A stretch of DNA of 64,000 nt from Pratylenchus scribneri (Eukaryota > Nematoda > Chromadorea > Rhabditida > Pratylenchidae). Under the pieces are notes generated by a model. It was not told the origin of the DNA, made no database searches, and was given only the letters and a program-made list of their open reading frames with translations. The position numbers and the translations under genes are program-made. Positions 62,401 through 64,000 of this stretch are shown piece after piece. The DNA is taken from assembly GCA_030063045.1 (NCBI GenBank), contig JAQSEB010000143.1, forward strand, positions 372,001 to 436,000. The letters run 5' to 3'. Position 1 is the first letter of the stretch; each line of letters opens with the position of its first letter.

Positions 62401-64000
62401 TATTTTTACAAAAGTACCCACCGAGAAGTGCCTTCGCCCGTGCAATGTCCGCCTTTGCGGATTTGATCAGTGAATTTTGTGAAATTGGAGCACCACCACC
62501 GCTTGGCATGTACGGTGATCCGGGCAAGCTGTTCGTGGCCATTCCCTGTTGTTCAAGTTGGAGGCGAAAATGATGATTTTGTTTGCGCAATGCCTCATTG
62601 GTTGAATTCAGTTCGATCAATTTGGTCTTCAGTGCTTCCATCTCTTGCAAATATCCCTCAATCATTGCACTGAATTGTTGTTCACCAATTGCTTCGGCGC
62701 CCTCATTCTCTTTGTTCTCCATGCCAGCAACAATGCCTGCGCGAAGTTTGGCCATCTCCAGCTCCTTTTGCAATTCAACACTTCGGCTGCGAAGAATCTC
62801 AATGGTTTCATCCAGGCCTTTGATGCGCATCCGCATTCGTTGATTCTCGACCTGAATAATTTTGAAATTTATTAGTGTTCAAAATTGTTCTAGAATTTTT
62901 TTATAATAACTGTTCTGAAATCCTGAAATCTCCGAAAATGCAAACCTGAAGTTGCTGGTTCTCCAAATATTGATCATTGATCAGCTCCTCTCCATCCTGA
63001 CCGATCAGCCTTTTGCCTTGTTTGTATTCCTGCAGTTCGGCCTCCAATGCAACAATTCGGCAACGCATTTCAGTGATCAATTTGCTCGATTTGTCCTGGT
63101 TTGCCACCACACGGTTTTTGATGTTCTTTGCACGGTTGGCATAGTGAAGTGTGTTCAGCGTCTCCACAAAGTCGACGTCACTTGGGCTGGCGCAGGCAAT
63201 CATCAGAGTTCGACTGAAATATTTGAATAAAATTGAATATTTTGTAAAATTTTCAAACCTGTTTCCGCCCAACGAATCCTGCAAGAGGCGAGTCAGTTTT
63301 GAGTCACGGTAAGGCACGTGGATGTTTCGACCGCCACCGCTGCCACCTCCCAATGCCGAGATCACATTGCCCAATGCCAACAATCCAGAATTGATGCTGA
63401 TTCCCTCTTTGGCCCGGTCTCCGGTTGCTCCCGTCCTCTTCAGTCGTTCTGAGCCGGCCAAGTCGACAAAATGGAATTTGGCATGTAACACTTCAAGTTC
63501 TGTGGTCGGCTGCCCAGTGCCATCGTCATTCTCCTCCACCGGCACCACTCGAGTCTGCTTTAGTTGGACGGTGAAAATGGCATGTGACCGGCTGGACTGC
63601 TGGTTCATGTTTGTTGCCGCCGTTGTTCGATTCATGGCACCGGCCTTGAGCGCATTCATCACATCCTGGGCACTGTGCACTGGCTGCCAGACGGTTCCGC
63701 GCAAATTGATCTCATTTCGAATTGGATCTTCCTGGATTTTGATTGCCCCAAGCCGTGGTCCTTCTGCCAGCAGATCGATGATTTCCTCATTGTATAGCTA
63801 CAAATTTGATTAAAGATTAGGTATAAATATTGGAAAATATTGACCTCGATGAATTGGACGAACACCTCGAATGAAGGCTCCAGCTGTGCGGCCTTAATTG
63901 CAATCTTCTTTCGCAAGTCGATTCCATCGAAAATGTGTTGCGCTGCTCGCGGAATAATGCCGGCCATGTGTTCGACTGCCTGCTGTCCAATTTGAGTTGC
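59444..64000 (-). CDS. klp-12: Kinesin-4 family motor, KIF21/KLP-12 type, 5' end beyond the window
   Basis: The window holds the motor domain from its middle onward. Motor motifs include [20 protein letters not shown] (switch I), [20 protein letters not shown] (switch II), [20 protein letters not shown] and [15 protein letters not shown]. The neck and following text are KIF21-specific ([20 protein letters not shown] then LIGQDGEE), matching the family's [27 protein letters not shown]. Long coiled coils follow ([20 protein letters not shown] and [20 protein letters not shown]), with an acidic stretch before them near 62.0 kb. The protein ends ...PSVLDLNE at 59444. No WD40 repeats are seen, unlike human KIF21A/B. 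The family walks to microtubule plus ends and limits their growth, and KLP-12 restrains axon length in C. elegans. The motor residues visible appear intact. Confidence 0.9.

Overview
The window is eukaryotic and looks like a nematode, most plausibly a plant-parasitic tylenchid related to the cyst nematodes (Globodera/Heterodera). The reasons are AT-rich DNA, many introns of about 40-60 nt with worm-like tttcag/tttag acceptors, dense genes on both strands, a worm-specific-type Argonaute, a Patched-related (PTR) protein, a pepsin-inhibitor-3-like secreted protein, and an unusually high number of GC-AG introns (a feature reported for Globodera). The species assignment is an inference.

Layout. 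1-737 (-) holds the RecA2 half of a degenerate RecQ-type helicase. 912-1529 (-) is a small acidic protein, divergent from a von Hippel-Lindau (VHL) homologue at 1815-3053 (+). Next come PPP1R11 (protein phosphatase 1 inhibitor-3) at 3428-4035 (+) and an unrecognised helical-solenoid protein at 4208-8344 (+). From 10 to 25.6 kb lie three acyl-CoA synthetase / 4-coumarate-CoA-ligase-like (ANL superfamily) genes on the + strand. An unrelated secreted Cys-containing protein sits between the first and second. The second and third are a recent tandem pair with patchy near-identity and C-termini resembling peroxisomal PTS1 signals. 25.7-32.2 kb (-) is a PTR-type sterol-sensing-domain transporter whose last exon is split by a 1.4-kb palindromic element. 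35.6-42.6 kb (-) is a full-length MRP-type ABC transporter (ABCC) with a tRNA-Asn inside an intron. 43.6-47.9 kb (-) is an Argonaute without an intact slicer triad. 48.6-52.7 kb (-) is dynactin p150 (DCTN1/dnc-1) without a CAP-Gly domain, divergent from UQCRC2 at 53.2-55.0 kb (+). Then follow a mariner-type MITE, a pepsin-inhibitor-3-like secreted protein (-), a tail-anchored protein (-), and a kinesin-4 of the KIF21/KLP-12 type (-) that runs off the right edge.

Repeats carry much of the interest. Four arrays of one 24-bp minisatellite, all in the same orientation, lie between 9.1 and 33.4 kb. Five copies of an approximately 300-bp repeat all sit inside introns. At least three TA-flanked inverted-repeat elements are present, with partial relatives. 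No operon-like pathway links the genes, apart from the clustering of the ANL paralogues. The most checkable novelties are the GC/GT donor switching between paralogous introns, the loss of one intron in the third ANL gene, the element-truncated PTR tail, the Gly/Asn-rich insertion in the PIWI domain, and the CAP-Gly-less dynactin with a tandemly duplicated coiled-coil exon pair.
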